Assembly (NCBI RefSeq): GCF_000146065.2 | Contig: NC_020449.1 | Coordinates: forward strand, 1,302,001-1,366,000 | Origin: Candidatus Cloacimonas acidaminovorans str. Evry | Lineage (GTDB): Bacteria; Cloacimonadota; Cloacimonadia; Cloacimonadales; Cloacimonadaceae | DNA length: 64,000 bases | Direction: 5' to 3' | Shown here: positions 52,278 to 61,184 of the stretch, one piece after another | Position numbering within the stretch: the first letter of the stretch is position 1 | Layout of the letters: each line of letters starts with the position of its first letter | Notes under the pieces: generated by a model | Databases searched by the model: none | What the model was told of the DNA's origin: nothing | What the model saw: the letters and a program-made list of their open reading frames with translations, nothing else | Translations under genes and position numbers: made by a program

Positions 52278-53459
52278 TTATTTTTCTTCAAAAATAACAG
52301 CTTTCAAGGGAGGAAAGCCATTAAAATTAACGCTGGAATAGCTTTGCGTGTAAGCACCGGTAGTAAAAATGTAAACTCTATCTCCGGGAACGGTTCCTTC
52401 GGGCATCCGATAACGATAATGCTCATAGAGAATATCCATACTGTCACAAGTAGGACCAGCTAATATAATCTCTTCCGCCAAACCTTTACGCGGAAAATAG
52501 ATGGGGAATTTTATGGATTCATCAATGGTTTCAATTAAACCGCCAAATTTTCCTATATCTAAATACACCCATTGATAAAGATTATTTTTGGATTTACGAG
52601 CTACATTAATTACTTCGGATACAATCACACCAGCATCTGCAACCAGAGAACGACCTGGTTCCAAAATAATTTCCGGAAGGTTATCACCAAAATCCTCTGT
52701 AATAAAACGCTGAATTTCCGTAGCATATTCCTGAATAGAAAAAGTGGGATCAACATAGTTGGCAGGAAAACCACCTCCGATATTAATCATTTTCAGTTCA
52801 ATTCCTTCTTCGGCAACAGCATCAAAAAGATATTTACAACGAGCTACAGCATCGTCCCATTGCCCTATATCTCGTTGTTGAGAGCCCACATGAAAAGAAA
52901 TTCCCCAGGGCTGTAAATTCATCTTTGCCGCTTTCACAATTAAATGATATATAGTATCAGGATGTGAACCAAATTTTCTGGATAGGGGCCAATCAGCGCC
53001 AGTTCCTTCCGTTAAAATCCGAAATAAGACCTTTGAACCAGGAGCATATTTTGCCAGGTTAGCAAGATCAAGCTTGCTGTCAGTAGCAAAAAGACGGACA
53101 CCTTTTTCGTAAAAGTATTTGATATCGTTAACTTTTTTAATGGTATTGCCAAAACTTAAACGGGAGGGCTCAATTCCTAAATTCAACATCTGATCAAGTT
53201 CATAAGGAGAAGCAAGATCAAAATTGGCACCAAGTTCATTCAATAACATAATAACTTCCAGCATAGGATTTGCCTTAACTGCATAGTAAATTTTATAATT
53301 AGGCATACTTGCCTGCAGTTCCAAATACTTATTACGAACTATATCCAAGTCCACAATCAAACAAGGAGTGGGGATATCTTTAGCAAATGATATAATTTTT
53401 TCAAATCGCTCTTCGTCCATAAAACGACTGATATTGAATGTATACTGTTCCTTATACAA
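52278..53459 (-). CDS. Ornithine/lysine decarboxylase, alanine-racemase-fold PLP enzyme
   Basis: It would make putrescine from ornithine (or cadaverine from lysine). The 393-residue group IV decarboxylase has PLP lysine K62 (YAVKANP), H190 (SFHVGSQ), the phosphate-binding GGG at 228-230, EPGR (267-270) and catalytic C338 in GPTCDSMD. The CDSMD motif points to ODC/LDC rather than diaminopimelate decarboxylase. The start is TTG at 53459 with GAGGAC eight bases upstream; the first ATG (53420) has no ribosome site. It is cotranscribed with the Ldh2-type gene and competes with ornithine aminotransferase if ornithine is the substrate. Confidence 0.88.
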   Translation of the reverse strand: MYKEQYTFNISRFMDEERFEKIISFAKDIPTPCLIVDLDIVRNKYLELQASMPNYKIYYAVKANPMLEVIMLLNELGANFDLASPYELDQMLNLGIEPSRLSFGNTIKKVNDIKYFYEKGVRLFATDSKLDLANLAKYAPGSKVLFRILTEGTGADWPLSRKFGSHPDTIYHLIVKAAKMNLQPWGISFHVGSQQRDIGQWDDAVARCKYLFDAVAEEGIELKMINIGGGFPANYVDPTFSIQEYATEIQRFITEDFGDNLPEIILEPGRSLVADAGVIVSEVINVARKSKNNLYQWVYLDIGKFGGLIETIDESIKFPIYFPRKGLAEEIILAGPTCDSMDILYEHYRYRMPEGTVPGDRVYIFTTGAYTQSYSSVNFNGFPPLKAVIFEEK

Positions 53460-53587
53460 TGTTTTGTCCTCTTTAGTATTAATCAGTTTTTCCCAAAATT
53501 CACAAAGCCATTTAATGTCAAATAAAAAGTATTTGACACATATCCCGCTTGCATTGAGGTGAAATATATTAAAATAAGGTAACTAAA

Positions 53588-54736
53588 ATGCAGAAAAAAA
53601 CAAGTGTGGCAGTAGGAATCAGTGGAGGGATTGACTCCGCGATGACTGCTTATTTACTTCAAGAAAGCGGTTATAGAGTAATTGGCATCACTATGCAAAC
53701 TTATGATGAAAACATAGAAATGGATAAAACATTAAAAAGTGGCTGTTTTGGTCCCGCGCAAGAAGAAAATATTTTATCAGCTTCTCTGCTTTGGCGAAAA
53801 TTGGGAATTGAGCATTATATTATTCCTTTGCAGGAAGAATTTCGGCATAAGGTAATTGATTATTTTTGTGAGACATACATAAAAGGAAAGACACCAAATC
53901 CCTGTTTGGTCTGTAATGCCTATATCAAATTTGCCTTGCTACCTGAAAAAGCGCATTCATTGGGACTGGAATTTGATTATTTTGCTACAGGTCATTATGC
54001 CAAAATCGGGTTTAATAATACCCTTAAACGCTATCAGATAAGAAAAGCAAAGGATGCAAACAAAGATCAATCCTATTTTTTGGCTTTTCTATCTCAGGAA
54101 CAACTGGCGCAAACCCTTTTTCCTTTAGGGGATTATACTAAGCAGGAAATAAAAAAAATGGCAATAGGAAAGGGCTTTACTGAGCTTGTTGAGCGCAAGG
54201 AAAGCCAGGATTTTTTGCAAAGTTCGGATCTGGAAGTCCTTTTCAAACCTGAGGACTTTAATCCGGGAGAAATTATTGATATGCAAGGTAAAGTTATCGG
54301 AAAGCACAAGGGAATTATAAATTACACTATCGGTCAGAGACGAAATTTGGGAATAAGCGGTATGCCTGAACCCTATTATGTTTTGCAAATTGATGCGGAG
54401 AATAACAGAATTGTTTTGGGTCCTAAGGAATATTTGTTTAAAAAGAAATGTTCAGCAACGGATATGAACTGGGTTTCTCTTCCTGCACCCGAAAAAAAAT
54501 TTAGGGCAAAAGCCAAAATACGACAGCAACATTCTCCAGCTGATTGTATTGTAACCCCTATAAATGATAACACTATAGAAGTAGTTTTTAAGGAACCGCA
54601 ACTTTCCATTACTCCGGGACAGGGGCTGGTTTTATATTTGGATGATTTACTTTTGGGAGGTGGATTTATAGCATTTTCAAATAATGAGGATGTAGAGACA
54701 AAAGATTTAGAGGGTTTTAGAAGGGGAGAAAGCTAA
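53588..54736 (+). CDS. mnmA: tRNA 2-thiouridylase MnmA with an altered cysteine pattern
   Basis: MnmA thiolates U34 of tRNA-Lys, -Glu and -Gln. The 382-residue product has the PP-loop GISGGIDSAMT (residues 10-20), NPCLVCNAYIKF (C106, C109), GHYAKI, DQSYFLAFLSQ, the TIGQRRNLGISG motif and a C-terminal OB-like domain, so the family is clear. In most MnmA proteins ESQD is followed by I/V-C-F; here it is ESQDFLQSS (205-213), so the second catalytic cysteine is missing at its expected place. C53 (SGCFGP) and the C106/C109 pair remain. AAGGTA precedes the ATG. It may be a diverged sulphur-transfer variant. Confidence 0.88.
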   Translation: MQKKTSVAVGISGGIDSAMTAYLLQESGYRVIGITMQTYDENIEMDKTLKSGCFGPAQEENILSASLLWRKLGIEHYIIPLQEEFRHKVIDYFCETYIKGKTPNPCLVCNAYIKFALLPEKAHSLGLEFDYFATGHYAKIGFNNTLKRYQIRKAKDANKDQSYFLAFLSQEQLAQTLFPLGDYTKQEIKKMAIGKGFTELVERKESQDFLQSSDLEVLFKPEDFNPGEIIDMQGKVIGKHKGIINYTIGQRRNLGISGMPEPYYVLQIDAENNRIVLGPKEYLFKKKCSATDMNWVSLPAPEKKFRAKAKIRQQHSPADCIVTPINDNTIEVVFKEPQLSITPGQGLVLYLDDLLLGGGFIAFSNNEDVETKDLEGFRRGES

Positions 54737-55212
54737 AATTTTTGATAGCTCTATAGATCATACAATAAGAGCGATGTGCGTGTAAACCCCTGAATAAAAG
54801 AACTTGATAATGGTACTAACTAATTATAATTAAAGTAGATACAGCCGTCATTAGTCCTTTGTGCTATAAAAATATTTTCCGAAGTATAATTCATTTGAGC
54901 ACAAATTACTCCTTTCTTACATTGTAAACGATTTCCTACTTCTTGCTTAATTAGTTATGGTAGAGATGCGGTGGAGCCGGTCGGGAAAAAACCAATAATT
55001 GGCACCATAACTCCATTACAACTAATTAGAGAAGGATAAAAAAAGAATAGCGGGAAAATTATCCCGCTATCTATTAAACATTCTTAGGGCAAGTTACTTT
55101 TTACTATATAATTAAAAGGAATTCAAAAGAAGGCTACATTCAGCATTTGCCCAATGGGAATTTGGCAATTCTTTTTTATTATGCTTATAGAGAAATATGC
55201 CAGTGTATAAAT
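54737..55212. other. Intergenic region with a terminator and a truncated repeat
   Basis: It contains a short 47-bp-family relic (54768-54789), an ACTAATTA-type inverted pair (about 54825 and 55020) and the pckA terminator. No gene is supported. Confidence 0.6.
55037..55069 (-). terminator. Rho-independent terminator for the pckA operon
   Basis: On the minus strand TAGCGGG-ATAATTTT-CCCGCTA, then TTC and seven T. It lies about 145 bases beyond the pckA stop. Confidence 0.75.
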
Positions 55213-56946
55213 TTAATCAGCATTTACCTGTAATGACTGTATCAATTTTTCCTGAATTTCCGGTCTTTCAGTTAAATCACTGCTCTTTAAAAAGTCCTTT
55301 CTTTGCTGGAATCTGTCTTTCATTACGGCAATATATTTATCGTAGTTAATACGCAGGTTGGAATGATATCTGTCGTAATAGCCTGGTAAAATTGCCTCAA
55401 CGGATTCTTTTGTAGGAATCATAGAGCCAGGTAATAAATCCCAGGGTTCCCATTGCAGCTGGTCCATTAAAATAGCGGTTTGCAGAGTTAGCGAAGTATT
55501 TAGAGGTATCGGTTCCAGGATATCGTCCGATTCCCTCCAATAGCCACGCGAATTAAAGCAGTAAAAATCCGCACCTGTATCAGCCACTTTTAAAAATGCT
55601 TCCACATCGCGATAGAGTTCATACACCCGAAATGGATTGGCAAAGGGTTCAAAAACGAGCTTGTTAAGTTCTTCTTCGGCAACATTTTCCGCACGATTAC
55701 GCTGAGTCATTAAAGCGGCTCCCATAGCTATTGCCAAATATTTATCCTCCAATTTTAAGGCAGGTGGCAAAATAGAATCCTTCATCAGCCAAACCAATGC
55801 TTTGGGAAAAGCACAGCGGTTCACATATTTTCCCAATAGTGAACGGTCAAAAAGGGCTCTGCCATTGGAATTACGAATATCCTGTCCGTAAGGAATAAGT
55901 TTGCCATTAACATCCAAAACCGTATGATTCATCAAAGCCAGAGTATATTTCCAGTCGGGATGATCAACGGTTCGGCTATCCGTTTTATCAAATAAAGTCG
56001 GTTCCCAAACGCGACATAGCTTATTTTCCAAATCAATCTGGAAAGCATCATCGTGTAAAACAACCTTGGAAAAGCCCTCAGGCAAGGTTCCTGCATTATC
56101 CGCATTATTGGTATGGCTGGATTTTCCTGTTCCGGAAAGTCCATAAAAAGCGATAGACCTTTTACCCAATTTATGATATTCAGGATTTACACAAGTGCTG
56201 AAATCAATTTCTTTAATTCCTCCATGACAGGCAGCCATCCCGATTCTGATGCCGGAAGTCCAAGCCATAGTTAAAGTTCCCTTTTTCCGTTCCCCAAAAT
56301 AACGCATTCCGAGATTAACCATAACATTGTGTTTTTCATCCACCAAAGCCAGTTGTGGTGCCCCTACATTGTTGTAAAAATCGTCATCACAAGTCCATTC
56401 ATTGAAAGCAACCAGAATAATATCCTGAATAGGAAGCTTGGGACTTGCCTCATATTCCTCTTTCAACGATTCATAAGGGGCAAAATTCAACAGCCAAAAG
56501 AAAAGATTGGCAGCATCACTTTCAGTAGTTACAAAAGTAGCTTTCAGCATCAGGTCTTTATCCATCCCCAAAACTGCTTCGGCTTTAATTAATGGATAAT
56601 GTTGCATTTGCCACACTGCTTCCCGAAAATCACTTTCCAGCTTATTTTTCAGGGAAGGACTTAACCTATGGTAAAATCTGCGGGCTTTAGCGGTTCTGCC
56701 AACAATGTTACCATGACAATCGTTGATAACTTTTGCATCTGCAGGCAGATTATGCAGCTTTACAAACTCCGGATACATAGGCAAATCGGTAACACTTACG
56801 CCGGGTTGATTTTTTGCCAGTTCGTATGCCTCGCGAATATCCACTTTCCGAACTAAATGGTTATTCATCAGGGTTTCGGCAATAGCTCTGATAGGAGACA
56901 TTTCTTTAATGTTGGAATAATATTCCACACTGCTCTTGCTTGCCAT
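55213..56946 (-). CDS. pckA: Phosphoenolpyruvate carboxykinase (ATP)
   Basis: It interconverts oxaloacetate + ATP and phosphoenolpyruvate + CO2 + ADP. The 577-residue product has the kinase P-loop GLSGTGKSS (about residues 270-278), the metal/ATP-binding LHDDAFQIDLE and substrate-side residues in RIGMAACHGGIKEIDFSTC. The ATP-type P-loop and lack of GTP-PEPCK signatures place it in PCK_ATP, somewhat longer than E. coli Pck (540). GGAGG precedes the ATG. The serine-palmitoyltransferase-like gene ends 64 bases upstream in the same direction. Confidence 0.93.
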   Translation of the reverse strand: MASKSSVEYYSNIKEMSPIRAIAETLMNNHLVRKVDIREAYELAKNQPGVSVTDLPMYPEFVKLHNLPADAKVINDCHGNIVGRTAKARRFYHRLSPSLKNKLESDFREAVWQMQHYPLIKAEAVLGMDKDLMLKATFVTTESDAANLFFWLLNFAPYESLKEEYEASPKLPIQDIILVAFNEWTCDDDFYNNVGAPQLALVDEKHNVMVNLGMRYFGERKKGTLTMAWTSGIRIGMAACHGGIKEIDFSTCVNPEYHKLGKRSIAFYGLSGTGKSSHTNNADNAGTLPEGFSKVVLHDDAFQIDLENKLCRVWEPTLFDKTDSRTVDHPDWKYTLALMNHTVLDVNGKLIPYGQDIRNSNGRALFDRSLLGKYVNRCAFPKALVWLMKDSILPPALKLEDKYLAIAMGAALMTQRNRAENVAEEELNKLVFEPFANPFRVYELYRDVEAFLKVADTGADFYCFNSRGYWRESDDILEPIPLNTSLTLQTAILMDQLQWEPWDLLPGSMIPTKESVEAILPGYYDRYHSNLRINYDKYIAVMKDRFQQRKDFLKSSDLTERPEIQEKLIQSLQVNAD

Positions 56947-57010
56947 TTTATTCCTCCATATATGGCTTATTTTATATGTTCAAAAAAGTTAAGATGATAC
57001 CTATTATAAA

Positions 57011-58189
57011 TTAAATGATATTTAGTTCCTTGCCAATCATTCTGAATTTTTCCAGAGCCATATCAAGCTGATCTTTAGTATGTGTTGCCATAAAAGATGT
57101 CCTAATTAAACAGGAACTGGGAGGAACAGCAGGAGGAACTACAGGATTTATAAAAACACCTTCTTCTCCAAGCCGACGCCACATATTAAAAGTAGTCATC
57201 ATATTCCCTATATGTAACGGAACAACAGGAGTGCAACTGGCTCCGGTATTATAACCCATTGACTGAAATTCTTTCAGCATATAATTCGTATTTTCCCAAA
57301 GTTTGGCAATTCTTTCGGGCTCTTCCTGCATAATTTTAAGCGCTGCTAAAACGCTGGCAGTTGATGCAGGAGGAAGTGATGCCGAAAAAATAAGAGCCCG
57401 GGATTTATGTTTTAAGTAATGAATAATTGCTTCATCGGCAGCAATAAAGCCACCTACAGATGCCAGGGACTTGCTGAATGTGCCCATAATAAATGCTGTT
57501 TTATCAGTTAAACCAAAATGAGCAGTAGTTCCTGCTCCCTTATTTCCCAAAACACCTAAAGAATGTGCTTCATCAACCATAACTTCAGCATTATATTTTT
57601 CCGCCAGTTCAATTATTACCGAAAGATTTGCTATATCCCCTTCCATAGAAAAGATACCATCTACAACAATTAAAGAATTCCTGCCTTTAATCTCCTTAAG
57701 AATGCGTTCCAAAGAAGCCATATCGTTATGTTTGTAACGCAGCATTTTCCCTTCGGCAAGAATAGCGCCATCTATTATTGAGGCATGATCGTATTTATCA
57801 GTAATAATATATTCATTTTTACCTACCATAGTGGAAATACACCCTAAATTTGCCTGGTAACCTGTTGGATAACAAATTGCTTCTTCTTTACCGACCAATT
57901 TTGCCAGTTCGTTTTCCAGTTCCAGATGAATATCTAAGGTTCCGTTTAAAAAACGACTTCCTGCACAGCCACTACCATATTTTTGAATAGCTTTTATGGC
58001 TGCTTCTTTCACTTTGGGATGATTAGTTAAGCCCAAATAACTATTAGAACCCAACATCAACATTTTTTTACCATTACACATAACTTCCGTATCTTGCTCG
58101 GAAGTAATTTCCCGAAAATAGGGATAATAACCCATAGCCATCACTTTACGTGCGTCTGTAAACTTGTAACATTTATCCAGTAAACTCAC
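57011..58189 (-). CDS. Serine palmitoyltransferase-like alpha-oxoamine synthase
   Basis: This PLP enzyme condenses an amino acid with an acyl-CoA. The 392-residue product has PLP lysine K240 (GTFSKSLASVGG), H135 (DKYDHASIIDGA) and D206 (VDEAHSLGVLG). Sequence blocks MGYYPYFREI, LMLGSNSYLGLT, GSGCAGSRFLNGTLDIH and VVPPAVPPSSCLIRTSFMAT strongly recall Bacteroides/Sphingobacterium serine palmitoyltransferase. By position it could also be annotated as glycine C-acetyltransferase or 8-amino-7-oxononanoate synthase, but no biotin or threonine genes are near. The start is GTG with AGAGGA upstream. If correct, this organism starts sphingolipid synthesis. Confidence 0.78.
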   Translation of the reverse strand: MSLLDKCYKFTDARKVMAMGYYPYFREITSEQDTEVMCNGKKMLMLGSNSYLGLTNHPKVKEAAIKAIQKYGSGCAGSRFLNGTLDIHLELENELAKLVGKEEAICYPTGYQANLGCISTMVGKNEYIITDKYDHASIIDGAILAEGKMLRYKHNDMASLERILKEIKGRNSLIVVDGIFSMEGDIANLSVIIELAEKYNAEVMVDEAHSLGVLGNKGAGTTAHFGLTDKTAFIMGTFSKSLASVGGFIAADEAIIHYLKHKSRALIFSASLPPASTASVLAALKIMQEEPERIAKLWENTNYMLKEFQSMGYNTGASCTPVVPLHIGNMMTTFNMWRRLGEEGVFINPVVPPAVPPSSCLIRTSFMATHTKDQLDMALEKFRMIGKELNII

Positions 58190-58200
58190 ACTTTCCTCTT

Positions 58201-59262
58201 TTATATGATTTTGAAACCTTTTAGGTTAGTATACAAAACTTTAATCAGATTATATGTTAAATACACAAGGGGCACCGAAATAAGCATCCAGAGAATGCCT
58301 CCATACCAGCCCCCGGCAATTAAAGTAAGAAGAACTAACAAAGGATGCATATTAATAGTTCCGCCTACAACAACAGGGTAAACAATATTATTATCAATCA
58401 ACTGCACGATATACATCGCCAGAATTACGGTGATTGCAGAAAGAATAGTGCCACCATTAAACAGAACTGTTACCACGGCTAAAGCACCCCCTAAAAAAGG
58501 TCCGAAATAAGGTATTATATTTGCCACTCCTGCCGTAGCACCAATTAAAATGGAATATGGCACTCCCACAATCGTTAAGGCAGTAGAAGCTAAAATGCCA
58601 ACTGCTATTATTTCAAACAAGATAGCTCGCAAAAAGTTACCTATGGTGCTGTCTATTTTCCGCATCATAATGATACAGAGTTCAAAATAACGGTTGCTAA
58701 ACATTTTTACAATGCCCTTCCTCAATTTGTATTTATCCTTCAAGAGAAAGAAAGAAATCAGGGGAACCGTGAAAATAATAGAGATTGTGGAAAATATCTT
58801 TTTATAGTTATCTATCAGTAACTTAGGAATTTTAGCCAAAAAGACATTGGCTTGGTCTAATATTTCTATCAGCTTAGGTGCCATTCCCAAACCGGGAATT
58901 TGAGCATCCAATTCCTGTAAAAATTCGTATATCCTTCTGATAAAAGGTAAGGTTATAATATATTGCCCGGTTAGCTGTTCCCCACTGCTTAAAATATTAA
59001 AAAGGTTGTTCCCTTGTTGAACTAAAGCCGGAACCAAACGAGAAGTAAACAAGGCAATAATTCCCGCAATTATTAGATAAATTGTCAACACTGCAAGCCA
59101 ACGAGGAAACCTTTTTCTCTCAAACCAACTGACAAAAGGATCAAGAATATAGGAAAAAATAAAGGCATAAATTAAATAGTAAATTATGGGATGGTAAAAA
59201 AACAATCCCAGCACAATCAGAGCCAGTAATAAACTATAAAAAATCCACTTCGTCCAGTTCAT
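58201..59262 (-). CDS. AI-2E/PerM-family membrane protein
   Basis: The 353-residue inner-membrane protein has about seven or eight helices. The pattern YLIYAFIFSYILDPFVSWFE at the start, the SFFLLKDKYKLR segment and the ANIIPYFGPFLGGALAVVT motif, with a C-terminal LLLTLIAGG-like helix, are typical of the PerM/UPF0118 family. Members include AI-2 exporter TqsA and proteins with permease-like roles. Its start overlaps the stop of the cNMP-binding gene (ATGA). Substrate unknown. Confidence 0.85.
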   Translation of the reverse strand: MNWTKWIFYSLLLALIVLGLFFYHPIIYYLIYAFIFSYILDPFVSWFERKRFPRWLAVLTIYLIIAGIIALFTSRLVPALVQQGNNLFNILSSGEQLTGQYIITLPFIRRIYEFLQELDAQIPGLGMAPKLIEILDQANVFLAKIPKLLIDNYKKIFSTISIIFTVPLISFFLLKDKYKLRKGIVKMFSNRYFELCIIMMRKIDSTIGNFLRAILFEIIAVGILASTALTIVGVPYSILIGATAGVANIIPYFGPFLGGALAVVTVLFNGGTILSAITVILAMYIVQLIDNNIVYPVVVGGTINMHPLLVLLTLIAGGWYGGILWMLISVPLVYLTYNLIKVLYTNLKGFKII

Positions 59263-59744
59263 AGTTCTTTTGCGCTTTCCGGAGATGAAATATTAAAAAT
59301 ATAATTGCTCAAGGTTTGACAGAAGGCAGTTAACATTTTAACACCTAAATTAGGATTCTGCCGGAACAAATCACTCAAGTCATAACGGGAAACAGCATAA
59401 GCAGTTACTTCTGTTAATGCGGTTGCTGAACTGCTGCGGGTTTCTTCTTTAAACATATCAATCAAACCTAAAATTTGTAACTCGCGAATAACATAGCGAC
59501 CTTTAGGATAAGTAGGTCCTGTTACTTCCACTTCTCCGGAAAAAATAAAATAAATCACTTCCAGAGGATGATCTTTATCATAAAGCAACTCTCCTCTGTT
59601 AAAATTGCGCTTATGCAAAAAGTTATTGAGCAAATAAAGCTCAAAAGAACTGAGTTCACTTAAAACAGGAAACTTTTTTAAGTCGGCATATTTATCCGGT
59701 TTTTTCCAGATTGTTTTCATCCAGGCAAATATATCTTTAAGCAC
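59259..59744 (-). CDS. Stand-alone cyclic-nucleotide-binding-domain protein
   Basis: The 161-residue protein is one Crp-like beta-barrel (VLSELSSFELYLLNNFLHKR, then RGELLYDKDHPLEVIYFIFS and GEVEVTG) followed by a single alpha-helix region. No helix-turn-helix is present, so it is not a Crp/Fnr regulator. The phosphate-binding cassette (normally GE-x-RA) is replaced by LGLIDMFKEETRSSSATALT, so cAMP binding is not certain. The start is GTG with GAGGTG upstream, overlapping the pcm stop region. It may regulate the PerM-like protein to which it is coupled, and it could read cAMP made by the CHASE2 cyclase (38280). Confidence 0.75.
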   Translation of the reverse strand: MLKDIFAWMKTIWKKPDKYADLKKFPVLSELSSFELYLLNNFLHKRNFNRGELLYDKDHPLEVIYFIFSGEVEVTGPTYPKGRYVIRELQILGLIDMFKEETRSSSATALTEVTAYAVSRYDLSDLFRQNPNLGVKMLTAFCQTLSNYIFNISSPESAKEL

Positions 59745-59747
59745 TTT

Positions 59748-60404
59748 TCACCTCAATGTCTTATCATCACAAACCAAAGGCACAAAAGAACAACCTCCTG
59801 CTTCTGCAATGTCCAATCCGTCTTCTGTTTTGGTAACTATATACAAAATTTGAAAACCGGTTTTACCTATGGGAATTGCCATTTTACCTCCCGTTTTTAA
59901 TTGTTCCACTAAATGTTTGGGAACTTCCCGCGCTGCTGCAGAAACCAATATTTTATCAAATTCCTTATGCGGAGGATATGCTTTTTGCCAACCGCTGTAA
60001 CCATCCCCAATCCGAAAATAAATATTGTTATAACCGGCATTGCGTAAAATCTTCTGCGCATTTAGGGAAAGGGTCTCCAACCGTTCTACAGTACATACCT
60101 CTTTAACAATTTCTGCAAGTAGGGCACTTTGATAACCACTACCGGTGCCAATTTCCAAAACAATATCCGTGGGTTGCAAATCAAGCAACTGCAACATAAT
60201 TGCGATCATTAAAGGTTGAGATATGGTTTGACCTTCTTTTATGGGTAAGGGACGGTTTTGATATGCGTAATCACGATATTCAGGTAAAACATAATACTCT
60301 CGTGGCACTTTGGCAAAAGCATTTAAAACAACCGGAGAAGTTATTCCTTCCAACTTTAATTCGTTTACCAATCTTATCCGTTGATCCTCAAAACGCATCC
60401 TCAT
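59748..60404 (-). CDS. pcm: Protein-L-isoaspartate O-methyltransferase
   Basis: This SAM-dependent enzyme starts repair of isoaspartyl damage in proteins. The 218-residue product has the SAM motif VLEIGTGSGYQSALLAEIV (about 77-95), the active-site IKEGQTISQPLMIAIMLQLL segment and FDKILVSAAAREVPKHLVEQ. Its ATG at 60404 overlaps the surE stop in ATGA; an ATG two codons later (60398) is better spaced from GGAG and may be the real start. The surE-pcm pair is conserved in many bacteria as a stationary-phase stress cluster. Confidence 0.95.
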   Translation of the reverse strand: MRMRFEDQRIRLVNELKLEGITSPVVLNAFAKVPREYYVLPEYRDYAYQNRPLPIKEGQTISQPLMIAIMLQLLDLQPTDIVLEIGTGSGYQSALLAEIVKEVCTVERLETLSLNAQKILRNAGYNNIYFRIGDGYSGWQKAYPPHKEFDKILVSAAAREVPKHLVEQLKTGGKMAIPIGKTGFQILYIVTKTEDGLDIAEAGGCSFVPLVCDDKTLR

Positions 60405-61171
60405 CTCTCCAATTGCAGTAATTCATTTTCTTCCAGCCAGTTAAGAATCCTGGGAAAGGTCTCGCTTCTTGTAAGTTCAAAGCCCAAAGGAGTTAAAGAT
60501 ATATAACCGTTATTAACCGCTTCTGCATCGGTTCCTGTTTCATTATCCCAAACAGGAATATCACCTCCTACTTCGTAAACAAAACCATCTTCATTTTCTT
60601 TAATAATCTTAACAAAATTATAATACTTACGATGACCTGTACGGGTTAAACGAATACCTTTAATCTCTTCCAGAGGAAGATTGGGAATATTAATATTCAA
60701 AACACCAAACGCTTCAGCTTGTTTATCAATGCCTAAATCCAGCAATTTACGCATCCAGTAAGCTGCTACCTCAAATCTTTGATTTTTATAAGAATTTATG
60801 GAAACAGCTATTGCCCGATTTCCTAAAAGAGCTGCTTCCATTGCTGCTCCAACTGTTCCAGAATATAAAACATCTTCTCCCATATTCTGACCCGCATTAA
60901 TTCCCGAAATAATTAAATCCACCGGCTCGGTAAGGATTTTTTGTAACGCAATAACAGAACAATCAACAGGTGTTCCACTGACGGCATATTCATTTTCAGC
61001 GATTTTTTTTACTATTAGCTCTTTTCGGATACTCAAAGAATGCGATGCTGCACTTCTTTCACTATCCGGAGCTACAATCGTAATTTTATGTCCGGCATTT
61101 TTCAGCTCTTCCGCTAAAGTTCTTATTCCGGGAGCTAAAATACCGTCATCATTAACCAATAATATCTTCAA
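60401..61171 (-). CDS. surE: 5'/3'-nucleotidase SurE
   Basis: SurE dephosphorylates nucleoside monophosphates and polyphosphate-type substrates with a divalent metal. The 256-residue product has metal-binding LLVNDDGILAPGIRTLAEEL at the start (Asp-Asp), APDSERSAASHSL, GTPVDCSVIALQKIL and DLIISGINAGQNMGEDVLYS, all canonical. The start codon is TTG with TAGGAG ten bases upstream. It overlaps pcm and follows the small membrane gene at 61185. Confidence 0.95.
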   Translation of the reverse strand: MKILLVNDDGILAPGIRTLAEELKNAGHKITIVAPDSERSAASHSLSIRKELIVKKIAENEYAVSGTPVDCSVIALQKILTEPVDLIISGINAGQNMGEDVLYSGTVGAAMEAALLGNRAIAVSINSYKNQRFEVAAYWMRKLLDLGIDKQAEAFGVLNINIPNLPLEEIKGIRLTRTGHRKYYNFVKIIKENEDGFVYEVGGDIPVWDNETGTDAEAVNNGYISLTPLGFELTRSETFPRILNWLEENELLQLER

Positions 61172-61184
61172 AGTTTTTCTACTC

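Noticed and set aside
53571-53588. Fusion of mnmA with the upstream decarboxylase promoter as a bidirectional regulator
   Set aside because: The intergenic region is short and ordinary; I saw no operator-like symmetry beyond AT-rich DNA.
54825-55030. Possible fourth 11-bp-phased array (AACT/AGTT words)
   Set aside because: Only one 11-bp step is clear; other spacings are 9 bp and the inverted partners are far apart.
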